A stretch of 64,000 nt of DNA from Actinobacillus lignieresii (GTDB taxonomy: Bacteria > Pseudomonadota > Gammaproteobacteria > Enterobacterales > Pasteurellaceae), in NCBI RefSeq assembly GCF_900444945.1, contig NZ_UFRM01000001.1, forward strand, positions 878,501-942,500, given 5' to 3'. The notes beneath the pieces were generated by a model. That model was not told where the DNA came from, searched no databases, and saw only the letters and a list, made by a program, of their open reading frames with translations. Positions within the stretch are counted from its first letter, which is position 1; each line of letters begins with the position of its first letter. Shown here in pieces: positions 29,001-34,966 of this stretch. The translations under genes and the position numbers were made by a program.

Positions 29001-30716
29001 GTTAGAAATAGTCTGGTAACCAATAGCAATAGCTCCACTATTTAAAGAATTTCTAGATGTGCCATCAGCATCATCATTAAATACTGCTTGTGAGCGAGTA
29101 CCAATCGCAATAGAGTCATGCCCATAAGCATAGGCATTAGTCCCCATTTCAATCTTGTCTTGTTGTGCACCATCTATATTTTTAGCAAAATTTTGCTGCT
29201 TATACCCAGTACTTGCCACATCAACTTTTGCTACACCGTATTTTTTAAGTCCTTGCGTACCAGCCTGATTACCAATCGCAATACCGCCTTCTGCTTGATC
29301 ATTAGTAATTTGCGTACGAGAACCAATCGCAATAGCATCTAATGCTTTAGATTTAGCTTCAAAACCTATACTGATTGCTCCACCTACTGTTGATTCGGTA
29401 CGAGTACCAAAAGCGATTGTATCAGGTGCATCTGTACGAGCCGTTGTACCAATAGCTATCGCACGAGTACCATTAGCAATGACTTTTGTGGCATTTACAC
29501 GATCCGCATTTGTTGTATCTTCCGCGTTACCGATAGCGACAGAATAATTGCCTTGCGCATAAGAGCTTTTACCTATTGCAGACGAGTTTTTACCTTCCGC
29601 AACAGCATCATCACCGATAGAAGTTGAATAATCGCTATATGCTTTAGCTGCATGACCTACTGCTGTAGTATTTCTATCTCGTGCATGTGCTAATGCACCT
29701 ACCGCCGTAGCTTCGATATTTTTATTAGGATCAATATCTTTAATACCACCTTCTACAGTATCATCTCTCACAAGTGATGTTTTACCGCCGTCCCCCGAAG
29801 TTGCGGCAACCCCGATAGCCGTTGAGCCTTTACTTAAAGCCTGGCTATGTACACCGACTACGGTTGCACCATTGCCACTTGCTGCAGAAGGTCTATACCA
29901 TGGTGCATAATTTTTATCCGGATTAGGATTAAAGCCTGTTTCAACTTTATAACCGCCATAATCCGTTGAGCCGTTTAAGAAAGTACTTCCCGGAACATAA
30001 GATGAATCATCTCCCCCAATTACCACGGAACCGACACCTGATGCAAATGAGTCATTACCAATCGCTACACTTTGACGATTACGAGCAGCAGCTCTCGAAC
30101 CTAATGCAACGGATTGGTCGCCACGTGAAATAGCTTGGAAACCGATAGCAACGGCACCACCGTTATTAGAACTTTTTGAATTATTAGTCATCCTTGCATC
30201 AGATTCATTGTAGTTATTCTCATATACAGCTTGGGCATTAGTACCAATTGCGATAGAATCATGACCTGCCGCAAAGGCATAGGTCCCCATTGAAATTAAG
30301 TTATTTTTTTCACGAGTATTATCCTTGAGGTACTGAGTACTTAATTTTTCATAATCGTTATCTGTGTGATTGGTATTATTATCGCCATCAGAAGCTTTAT
30401 CACCATCAGGTCTCTGTTTACCTGCATTTTTTCCTATGGCAATGGATTGAGTTCCTACTGCTGTTGCACTACCCTGACTAACTTTGTCATCCGAAGCAGC
30501 TTCAATAGACACAGCCGCATACGCTACAGAAATAGTAGAAATCCATAAGGAAGAAATAACACTTAATTTAAAGCCTGTTCCAATTACAGAAGACACTCCA
30601 TTCTTCTTCGCATCAGAAACCGAAGCTTTCGCTTTACTTTTACTACGTGTTAATTCAGATACCACGACAAAAGTTTGTGTTGCGTGACTCCAAATTACTT
30701 TAAAAATTTTATTCAT
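20076..30716 (-). CDS. Giant trimeric autotransporter adhesin (YadA/Hia type)
   Basis: Surface adhesin of 3546 residues secreted by the type Vc route; three chains assemble into one fibre. Order: ESPR and long signal peptide (cut near 67, after AYA); a YadA/Hep-type head made of many SxAIG-like 14-mers (about 75-900), in which a large block is duplicated (DNA about 29560-30296 and 28470-29150); a stalk with repeated neck motifs (DAVNVSQL, DAVNGSQLYA), GGFGL domains and ATLNDGLNFVG segments; four stalk modules each carrying collagen-like GKDG/GxY runs (around residues 1940-1995, 2200-2275, 2485-2540, 2780-2875); and a C-terminal YadA anchor (about 3460-3546) ending in GVGYQW. The frame is unbroken. 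Related to Hia/Hsf-like adhesins of Pasteurellaceae. No uptake core occurs in the gene. Host attachment is inferred. Confidence 0.95.
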   Translation of the reverse strand: MNKIFKVIWSHATQTFVVVSELTRSKSKAKASVSDAKKNGVSSVIGTGFKLSVISSLWISTISVAYAAVSIEAASDDKVSQGSATAVGTQSIAIGKNAGKQRPDGDKASDGDNNTNHTDNDYEKLSTQYLKDNTREKNNLISMGTYAFAAGHDSIAIGTNAQAVYENNYNESDARMTNNSKSSNNGGAVAIGFQAISRGDQSVALGSRAAARNRQSVAIGNDSFASGVGSVVIGGDDSSYVPGSTFLNGSTDYGGYKVETGFNPNPDKNYAPWYRPSAASGNGATVVGVHSQALSKGSTAIGVAATSGDGGKTSLVRDDTVEGGIKDIDPNKNIEATAVGALAHARDRNTTAVGHAAKAYSDYSTSIGDDAVAEGKNSSAIGKSSYAQGNYSVAIGNAEDTTNADRVNATKVIANGTRAIAIGTTARTDAPDTIAFGTRTESTVGGAISIGFEAKSKALDAIAIGSRTQITNDQAEGGIAIGNQAGTQGLKKYGVAKVDVASTGYKQQNFAKNIDGAQQDKIEMGTNAYAYGHDSIAIGTRSQAVFNDDADGTSRNSLNSGAIAIGYQTISNGDQAISLGSRAEALNRQAMALGNDAFASGVGAIVIGGDDSLPHGSGDTAGYQLDIGLIAIKDNKEVKKYRESAATGNGAVVVGVHGQALSDGSTAIGVAATAGSGGDKSSVVKDGKIVGIDSKKNIEATAVGAKSHAKSEHTTAIGYDAEALGLNSTTVGAESTAESTNSFAGGYNATANGTNSTAIGSSAQTKGDDAIAIGTGAKALNTNTISIGTGNTVNGANSGAIGDPTVVNGTNSYSVGNNNVLASDNTFVLGNSVTLNTNAKNSTVIGNQNNINLIGTADETGYVNIQGDHNTINAARGIGILGNNNIVQNVTHDVFILGNNVKKTANDSVFLGSVSGYVVAGETTKGLEKTYTSDTVNGKAVQFAGGEVTAGVVSVGGINEKGEKLTRRIQNVAPGLISDQSTDAINGSQLYAVAEALKTNIPESKWNIKENSTQKDVVNSGDNVSFANGVGTTASVEVSDAGKTSTVKYSVNKSDLNVAQNGTVTAGNKGDNFATADQVADAINKSEKTTVINNSTTITATPTTTGTVTTYDLDLSKTTKDDIQKGVDAHTTVTTKGLTFTADAGTPTERKLGETLAINGDKTLINTTVEAGKVSVAATKKLQDAVVSAESALQEIVTTVNGTTAQTVNKNSNKANFINGKNIELTPSTTGITVATKENVDFTTVNATTVNATTVNGDTIKSGNVVINQDGINAGDKKITHVADGNVTNDSKEAVNGSQLYATNQNVTNNTNNIAKNTADIAKGTVYAGDYAKDDSVKNEFTQALGNQTNVVGGASKDDLSDKNIGVVSNGANTLTVKLAKTLEGLTSATFGNDANDHTVINKDGVTITNGTDPNKTVSLTDGGLNNGGNKITNVAEGKAGTDAVNVDQLTKAITDSAYNWNISDGTNNTAVPDSGTVAVKGSANADSVNTVGVVTELEGTNVKVDLSQKAKDDIANGQKHSSVAGDTNFVVTQTTTNPEGGKQYDVKLADTVVIGKDKTNGGNPVTINGTTGEISGLTNTTWDPDTKYEGGKAATQEQLKLVSDEVQKGWNIQANKDTATKVAPGDTVKFIDGENIKITRTGNDITVATAKDVKFDSVKVGDKVSINNDGINAGDTKVTNVTNGTLAADSKDAVNGSQLYATNQNVTNNAANITKNADNIAKGTVYAGDRLDTAVTGKTNNFTRALGEQTNVVGGATGELSDNNLAVISNGTDTLTVKLAKSLTDLTNATFGSTDTDKTVINKDGVTVSSDKPEKEVSLTDKGLNNGNNQITNVTSGLVKRDGNPVELSKAEGDVLTNAVNVGDLKTTVTNLTEEGKGGGFGLTAEDNKDVKADLGKTVKVQGDGSVKTTVVEKDGQSALQVGLTENVTVGGQDKPGTITVKGENGKDGVTLNGKDGSIGLTGAPGKDGQDAQATIKVVDGTKGLDGNNGKDGESKTRIVYEKPNGGGEEEIATLNDGLNFVGDKGQVIQKKLNETLAIKGNLDAAAVVTDKNLRVDNDKGKNGELIIKMAKSLTDLTNATFGSDDSSTVIGGNGLTITPKAGDKVSLTDKGLDNGNNTITNVKAGENDTDAVNVSQLKEVKNTANAGWNISANGQNETNVAPKGSVSFNNTDGNVVITKAADNNNVTFNLNNDLTVGGPAGKDGKDGKDGTIGVKGKDGTTGVTLNGKDGSIGLTGAKGADGKDGANATITVANGPVGVDGTDGKDGKDGMTRIVYTDPKGTTHNVSTLNDGLNFVGNQGDTIAKKLNETLTVKGDLANNAAASSENLRVDSQDGALVVKLAQNLANLTTATFGNTDTDNTVVSKDGVTISSDKPEKEVSLTDKGLNNGNNQITNVTSGLTDSTGQKSDLANATTTNAVNVGDLKDTVNNLTNATTGGFGLKDDNNTEVKQDLGKTIQIKGKDGVTVTSDVANKSLEVALQGDVTVNGKDGKDGSIGVKGADGKDGTKITKDAVVFNGVDGKDGKDGQVSIKVEQGEKGIAGNDGANGTTKTRIVYEKPNGDKEQVATLNDGLKFVGDTGEVIAKKLNETLAIKGNLTATAAVTDKNLRVDNENGQLIVKMAKSLTDLTNATFGSDNSNTTIGGNGVTITPNGGDAGNTVSLTDKGLNNGNNQVTNVSTGLKDRDGNNVTLANASGDVLNNAVNVGDLKDSVNNLTNATTGGFGLTDEKGNDVKADLGKTVTVQGDGSVKTEVVEKDGKKALQIGLTNNVTVGNDKEPGTITVKGENGKDGVSISGKDGIGIKGENGQDAVSINGKDGDGTVAVKGKDGKTGVALNGKDGTIGINGKDGSNGTITVKQGKPGVDGKDGETKTRIVYETKDETGKPTTEEVATLNDGLNFVGNDGKVIAKKLNETLAIKGNLSTAVKDVTANNLRVDNVGDELIINMAKALTDLTSATFTNKDGNKSVVDGNGLTITPKGGNASNTVSLTTTGLNNGGNKVINVAAGDVNANSTDAVNGSQLYAVSEVANKGWNIQTNGNDTTNVKPGDTVNFVNGDNIAITNDGTKVTVGLVKQVDLGKDGSIKAGDTLVNNEGVKVGDNVSLTKDGLKAGNVTISATTGINAGDKQITNVASGLGGKKLSEAEGDTLTNAANIGDLQTAVSSVTDASQGGGFGLADDNGQEVKQNLGKTIPVKGDGKNISTEVKDGALTVNLNKDVDLGKDGSLTIGDTTINNDKVKVGDVTVSSNGKVSGVADGDISPNSTQAINGSQLYDANQNIANYLGGGSKLDDKGNVIAPTYTITKVDGNTTTANNVGDAITNLNNEVVKPLTFAGDTGAASERKLGSTVTIKGGVQDSSKLSENNIGVVSDGKGTLAVKLAKDIKVDSVEAKTVNANTVNANTVKAGDTTINSDGVTIKDGPSVTKSGINAAGNRITNVKAGQADTDAVNVSQLKGAVGYVNQRINKVNKDLRAGIAGANAAAGLPQAYMPGKSMMAVAAGTYKNESALAVGYSRSSDNGKVILKLQGNANTRGDLGGSVGVGYQW
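22090..24905 (-). repeat. Four tandem collagen-like stalk modules inside the adhesin
   Basis: The DNA holds four long imperfect tandem repeats of roughly 0.8-0.97 kb, marked by near-identical ATLNDGL(N/K)FVG...KLNETL coding blocks near 22020, 22990, 23825 and 24650. Each has next to it a run of Gly-x-Asp/Gly triplets (about 22090-22380, 23095-23260, 23890-24120, 24735-24905). Such repeats are prone to recombination and to assembly error. Confidence 0.85.
28470..30296 (-). repeat. Duplicated head block inside the adhesin
   Basis: Two copies of a block running from MGT(Y/N)A(F/Y)A(A/Y)GHDSIAIG through RNRQSVAIGNDSFASG-like and IEATAVGA-like stretches, offset by about 1.15 kb (30296 and 29147 as block starts). 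The copies have diverged in sequence and in loop length, so the duplication is not recent. Confidence 0.8.
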
Positions 30717-30871
30717 TACAAAATCCTTACTTCAAAAAAATGATTTATCTATACTTTATATGTTATAAATCAATATAAGATATAGATTGTCTAATTTTAA
30801 GCTAACCAAACAACAACTCAACAAAATTTACATAGATTACAGTTTATCTCCCCTTTGTATCATACGCTTTA

Positions 30872-30903
30872 TAAAAAAAGCCGATTCAAAATGAATCAGC
30901 TTA
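30872..30903 (-). terminator. Terminator after the SanA-like gene
   Basis: Minus-strand AAGCTGATTC and GAATCGGCTT form a stem with one mismatch, followed by TTTTTT. It separates sanA from the adhesin gene downstream. Confidence 0.8.
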
Positions 30904-30975
30904 AAAAATAATAACGATATTAAATATATTTGTTCACACCATTTAAATGAGAACCTGAATTTAGTACTTTTATCT

Positions 30976-31665
30976 CTATTTCGATTTTACTTTATCTAAT
31001 GTTTCCGGCTTGGTCCAAACTAGGAAATCCCAAATCATACCGATTCTTGCCAAAAATTCTCTTAATCTGACTTTAATATGCCCTTCGGGATATTTAGCCG
31101 CAAAACAAACGGCATTAATATTATGATATTTAGCAATAAATAACGCTCGCTCGCAATGAAATTGCTGAGATACGATAATAAAGGGTTCTAATTTATATAC
31201 CTTACTTGCCCTGACTATCGAATCTAAGGTACGGTATCCGGCAAAATCCTGTTCAATCATATTTTTCGGAATGCCCATCTTATATAAATCGTTTAACATT
31301 ACTTTCGGTTCGTTATAATAAGGCGTCTTATTATCGCCGCTAACCAATAATGTTTTCGCTTTACCTTTATTAATTAATTGCACGGCAGCTTCTAAACGAT
31401 ATTTATAATATAAATTCGGTGTACCCTTTGCATAAAATTTCGATGTCCCTAAAACAACGGCATTTCGATGTTTCGGTAATTTTTCAATATCGGTATAAAT
31501 ATTATCTTTTACATAAATACCCGTCGCATAATCAATAACAAAAACAGTAATACTTAAAAGAAACACTATTCCAAAGCTGACTAACGCAATACGCGGACAG
31601 ATTAAAAGACATCTTTTCCGCAAAGACGACTTCGGCAAACTTTCTGTTGCTTGAGTTAATTCCAT
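30976..31665 (-). CDS. sanA: SanA/YdcF-type DUF218 inner-membrane protein
   Basis: A 229-residue protein with a basic N-terminus, one membrane segment (about 27-49, LVSFGIVFLLSITVFVIDYA) and a DUF218 domain with VVLGTSKFYAKG, LLVSGDN and the later FIIVSQQFHCERAL. This matches SanA, linked in E. coli and Salmonella to envelope barrier function and vancomycin exclusion; the enzymatic role is not established. It lies upstream of the adhesin gene on the same strand but a terminator separates them, so co-regulation is not indicated. Confidence 0.85.
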   Translation of the reverse strand: MELTQATESLPKSSLRKRCLLICPRIALVSFGIVFLLSITVFVIDYATGIYVKDNIYTDIEKLPKHRNAVVLGTSKFYAKGTPNLYYKYRLEAAVQLINKGKAKTLLVSGDNKTPYYNEPKVMLNDLYKMGIPKNMIEQDFAGYRTLDSIVRASKVYKLEPFIIVSQQFHCERALFIAKYHNINAVCFAAKYPEGHIKVRLREFLARIGMIWDFLVWTKPETLDKVKSK

Positions 31666-31690
31666 TCGATTTCCATTTGTTTCATGAAGA

Positions 31691-31699
31691 ACAAGCGGT
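31691..31699 (+). repeat. Single uptake sequence between sanA and metX
   Basis: ACAAGCGGT followed by CTAATTTTTAA, a good match to the extended AT-rich uptake motif. First copy after an 11.8-kb stretch without one. Confidence 0.6.
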
Positions 31700-31817
31700 C
31701 TAATTTTTAAGTATCTACTTATTTGACCACCGATAGACTACATAAGTTCTAAAAGGTTCAAAATTTTAGCATAGCTTAGCTATATGAAATTGCAAGTTTA
31801 ACTTTAATCAGAATTCT

Positions 31818-31833
31818 AGACGTTTAGACGGCT
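31818..31833. promoter_or_regulatory. MetJ operator 1 upstream of metX
   Basis: AGACGTTT-AGACGGCT, two tandem met boxes (consensus AGACGTCT) with 13 of 16 positions matching. It lies just upstream of the -35 element. Confidence 0.8.
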
Positions 31834-31841
31834 AAATTTTC

Positions 31842-31870
31842 TTGACAAAGTGCCGTTTGGAGATTAATTT
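31842..31870 (+). promoter_or_regulatory. Sigma-70 promoter of metX
   Basis: TTGACA (31842-31847) and TAATTT (31865-31870) with a 17-base spacer, flanked on both sides by MetJ operators. Confidence 0.7.
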
Positions 31871-31882
31871 ATGCTTATTTTT

Positions 31883-31898
31883 AGGCGTTTAGACGTCT
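31883..31898. promoter_or_regulatory. MetJ operator 2 upstream of metX
   Basis: AGGCGTTT-AGACGTCT, a second tandem met-box pair whose right box is a perfect consensus. It falls just after the predicted transcription start, so bound MetJ should block initiation. Confidence 0.85.
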
Positions 31899-31956
31899 AT
31901 ACTGATAATAATAAGCGGTCTGATTTTCGCAAAATTTTGTAACCTTAGGAAAAGCC

Positions 31957-33033
31957 ATGGCGCATAGCATTACTCTTTTTTCAGAAAAACCTCTTTCCCT
32001 GATACTCGGCGGAACGCTTTCGCCTATTGATGTCGCTTACCAAACATACGGTACGCTAAATACGGATAAAAGTAATGTCGTCTTACTCTGCCATGCGCTC
32101 ACCGGCGATGCCGAACCTTATAAAAATGCACCGGAACAAGGTTGGTGGCAGGATTTTATCGGTTCGGGATTAGCTTTCGATACGGATCGCTATTTTTTTA
32201 TTTGTTCTAACGTACTTGGCGGGTGTAAAGGTACGACTGGTCCGTCCTCTATTAATACTCAAACAGGTAAGCCTTACGGAAGTCAATTTCCAATTATTAC
32301 GGTGCAAGATATTGTCGAAGTACAAAAGGCTTTGCTCGATGCGTTAGGCATTGGTCATTTACATGCGGTAGTCGGCGGTTCTTTCGGTGGAATGCAAGCG
32401 ACACAATGGGGGATTAGCTATCCAGATTTCGTGAGCAATATCATTAATTTATGTTCCTCACTCACGCTAAGTGCGGAGGCTATCGGCTTTAATCACGTGA
32501 TGCGCCAAGCGATTATTAATGATCCGCATTTTAATCACGGCGATTATTATGGCGGTTTACCGCCGGATAACGGTTTAAAAATCGCTCGTATGCTCGGTAT
32601 GCTGACTTATCGTACCGATGTACAATTAGCCCGTGCTTTCGGGCGTGAAATGAAGCAACAAACCGAAATTTGGGGCGATTATTTTCAAGTGGAATCGTAT
32701 TTGAGCTATCAGGGAGTAAAATTTTTAGATCGCTTTGATGCCAACAGCTATTTACGTTTGTTACGCGCTTTGGATTTATATGATCCGGCATTAGGCTATG
32801 AACATGAAATTGATGCGTTAAAACGAATTAAAGCAAATTACACTTTGGTTGCGATTACCAGTGATCAGCTATTTAAGCAAATTGATGTACTAAAAAGTAA
32901 ACAGCGTTTAGAAGCTGCCGGCGTGCAGGTGGATTATCACGAATTTCATTCCAACTTCGGGCATGATGCTTTCTTAGTCGATTATGATTTCTTTGAGCCG
33001 ATGATCAGAAAAGGATTACAAACGGAAACCTAA
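31957..33033 (+). CDS. metX: Homoserine O-acetyltransferase MetX
   Basis: Alpha/beta-hydrolase-fold enzyme that acetylates L-homoserine with acetyl-CoA, the first committed step of methionine synthesis. The 358-residue protein has the nucleophile Ser142 in GGSFGGMQ, the oxyanion-region [10 protein letters not shown] near 45-54, and the C-terminal catalytic Asp and His (SDQLF and NFGHDAFL). TAGGA precedes the ATG. The gene stands alone, controlled by two MetJ operators around its promoter, and ends in a terminator. Some close homologues use succinyl-CoA instead; substrate choice cannot be settled from motifs here. Confidence 0.94.
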   Translation: MAHSITLFSEKPLSLILGGTLSPIDVAYQTYGTLNTDKSNVVLLCHALTGDAEPYKNAPEQGWWQDFIGSGLAFDTDRYFFICSNVLGGCKGTTGPSSINTQTGKPYGSQFPIITVQDIVEVQKALLDALGIGHLHAVVGGSFGGMQATQWGISYPDFVSNIINLCSSLTLSAEAIGFNHVMRQAIINDPHFNHGDYYGGLPPDNGLKIARMLGMLTYRTDVQLARAFGREMKQQTEIWGDYFQVESYLSYQGVKFLDRFDANSYLRLLRALDLYDPALGYEHEIDALKRIKANYTLVAITSDQLFKQIDVLKSKQRLEAAGVQVDYHEFHSNFGHDAFLVDYDFFEPMIRKGLQTET

Positions 33034-33062
33034 TTTCCGTTTGCTAAAAACAGATAAAAAAA

Positions 33063-33098
33063 GACCGCTTGCAATAAATAACAAGCGGTCATTTTTTT
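33063..33098 (+). terminator. Terminator after metX from paired uptake sequences
   Basis: GACCGCTTG (33063-33071) pairs with CAAGCGGTC (33082-33090), followed by ATTTTTTT. Confidence 0.85.
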
Positions 33099-33112
33099 AT
33101 GGAATTTTTACA

Positions 33113-33910
33113 CTACACGTGTGTTTGTTCAGGTAATGTTCCTTCAATTTCTTCGATTAAATCACCGTTTTTAAAAAACGCATAGCCGCCGTTTTTCATT
33201 TTGACCCATTTTTCGTTTTTGGTAAGCGGTTGTGTCGTGATAATCGTGACTTTATCATTTGCGGTGGTGTATTTGCTAAAATCAATTTCTACGTCATCAT
33301 CACGTAATGCCGTGCTAAACGGTGCTTTACGTGTTACATAATGTAGATTGGTCGAACAACGAGCAATCATCCAATGTCCGTTCGATAAAATAAAATTAAA
33401 TACGCCGTGTTTGGCAATTTCGGAAGTAATTTCTACAACCGCATCAAAAATTTCTTTCTCGCTCGGTTTTTTTAAGAAACGTTCTCTAAGCTGAGACACT
33501 AAACAGCAAAATGAGGCTTCGGAGTCCGTCGTTCCAATAGGCTGATAATGACATTCCTCACAAACCCCTACGCCCTCAACCGTTCCGTTATGTGCAAACA
33601 CCCAGTTTTCGCCCCATAACTCTCGAATAAACGGATGTGTATTTTCTAAATTAATATCGCCTCGGGTGGCTTTACGAATATGTGCAATCACATTGAACGA
33701 TTTAATACGATATTGACTGACAAGATCCGCCATCGGCGAAGAAGCACCCGGTCGGTTATCTCGAAAAATACGTACGCCTTTACCTTCAAAAAACGCGATA
33801 CCGAAACCGTCCGTATGTTGATCCGTTAAACCGGCGCGGCGGCGAAATCCCTCAAAGGAGAAGGTAATGTCCGTTGGGGTGTTACAATTCATTCCGAGTA
33901 ATTGACACAT
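33113..33910 (-). CDS. Class II glutamine amidotransferase (YafJ-like)
   Basis: A 265-residue protein that is essentially a stand-alone GATase type 2 domain. The catalytic Cys2 follows the initiator Met (MCQLLGMNC), and the glutamine-site landmarks DGFGIAFFEG, RPGASSPMAD, HIRKATRG, ENTHPF and FAHNGTV are all present. There is no attached synthetase domain. YafJ family members are predicted glutamine amidotransferases or hydrolases of unknown physiological substrate. It follows znuB on the same strand but a terminator at 33936 separates them. Confidence 0.88.
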   Translation of the reverse strand: MCQLLGMNCNTPTDITFSFEGFRRRAGLTDQHTDGFGIAFFEGKGVRIFRDNRPGASSPMADLVSQYRIKSFNVIAHIRKATRGDINLENTHPFIRELWGENWVFAHNGTVEGVGVCEECHYQPIGTTDSEASFCCLVSQLRERFLKKPSEKEIFDAVVEITSEIAKHGVFNFILSNGHWMIARCSTNLHYVTRKAPFSTALRDDDVEIDFSKYTTANDKVTIITTQPLTKNEKWVKMKNGGYAFFKNGDLIEEIEGTLPEQTHV

Positions 33911-33935
33911 AAATTTATTCTTCGTTAGGTAGGGT

Positions 33936-33967
33936 GATAAAAAAGAAAGACCAGCTGGCTAGCTGGC
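33936..33967 (-). terminator. Terminator after znuB
   Basis: Minus-strand CCAGCT-AGCC-AGCTGG hairpin followed by TCTTTCTTTTTT. An outer pair CGTTAGG/CCTAACG can extend the fold toward the amidotransferase start, so it might also influence that gene's leader. Confidence 0.75.
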
Positions 33968-34088
33968 CTAACGGATATATTGTTGCAAATCCTAAAAATA
34001 ATTCAATAGAGGCAGATCAAAAATTTTATAGCTTGTAGTCATTATTTATATTTATTTTGCTATATGAATTAATTTTCTTCACTAACCG

Positions 34089-34874
34089 CTATACTTTCTC
34101 TTTTCTAAAGAGAGAAAGTAAGAAGATTGCGCCGGCACAAACGACCACGGAAGGCCCCGCCGGCGTATCTTTCCATGCGGAGAACAGTAATCCCCCCGTA
34201 ATGGAAACAATACTGAATATAATCGCATATCCGACCATCGCTTCCGGCGTTTTGGCAAAACGACGAGCAATTGCCGAAGGAATAATTAATAAGGAAGTAA
34301 TAATCAATGCACCGACAAATTTCATACTTAATGCGATGGTTAATGCGGTAAGCAACATCAACAACAGACGTAAGCGCACCACATTCAATCCTTCGATTTG
34401 CGCTAATTCGGGGCTAATCGTAATGGAAAGTAGTTTTTTCCAAAAATAGCCTAATACACCGGCGATAAATAACGTTCCGCTACCGATAAATGCCACATCG
34501 TCAAAATCAATTGCCAGTAAATCACCGAATAGATACGACATCAGATCAACACGAACATTATCAAGCAAACTAATGGTAATTACCCCCAACGATAAGCTAC
34601 AGTGTGCGATAATTCCCAATACCGTATCTAAAGAATAAGCGGTTTTATGCTCTAGCCATACCAGTAACATAGCTAAAATCAGAGTCATTACAATAACCGC
34701 AATATAAGGATCAATCTGTAAAAAGATACCAAGTGCGACACCAAGTAATGCGGAATGAGAAAGCGTATCGCCGAAATAGGCCATTTTGCGCCATACCACA
34801 AAAGCCCCTAGCGGGGCGGTAATAAATGCCAATAATAAGCCGGCCAGCCAAGCTGGGAATAGAATTTCAAACAT
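34089..34874 (-). CDS. znuB: Zinc ABC transporter permease ZnuB
   Basis: Inner-membrane channel subunit of the ZnuABC zinc importer; 261 residues with seven or eight hydrophobic helices. Family landmarks include GAFVVWRKMAYFGDTLSHSALLGVALG near 23-49, where the EAA-like loop contacts ZnuC, and ALIITSLLIIPSAIARRFA. A manganese or iron permease of the same family is possible, but similarity to ZnuB is closest to my eye. The gene is split from znuC (at 2414) and sits at the end of the mreBCD-rarA run. A paired uptake-sequence element fills the 81-base gap from rarA. Confidence 0.9.
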   Translation of the reverse strand: MFEILFPAWLAGLLLAFITAPLGAFVVWRKMAYFGDTLSHSALLGVALGIFLQIDPYIAVIVMTLILAMLLVWLEHKTAYSLDTVLGIIAHCSLSLGVITISLLDNVRVDLMSYLFGDLLAIDFDDVAFIGSGTLFIAGVLGYFWKKLLSITISPELAQIEGLNVVRLRLLLMLLTALTIALSMKFVGALIITSLLIIPSAIARRFAKTPEAMVGYAIIFSIVSITGGLLFSAWKDTPAGPSVVVCAGAIFLLSLFRKEKV

Positions 34875-34908
34875 TTCTCTCTCTATTGTTTTTATTGTTC
34901 AGTAAAAT

Positions 34909-34966
34909 ACAAGCGGTCCGATTTCTCTAAAATTTTGCAAAAAAATCTTAAAATTTTACCGCTTGT
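34909..34966. repeat. Paired uptake sequences between rarA and znuB
   Basis: ACAAGCGGT (34909-34917) and ACCGCTTGT (34958-34966). The second copy overlaps the last codons of rarA (Tyr-Lys-Arg-stop). The arms can pair, but no T-run follows in the rarA direction. Confidence 0.6.

Noticed and set aside
20358..30687. Many long plus-strand open frames inside the adhesin region
   Set aside because: They are antisense to a highly repetitive coding frame with few rare codons. Their predicted proteins are low-complexity Pro/Leu/Ser strings, have no ribosome sites, and mirror the repeats.
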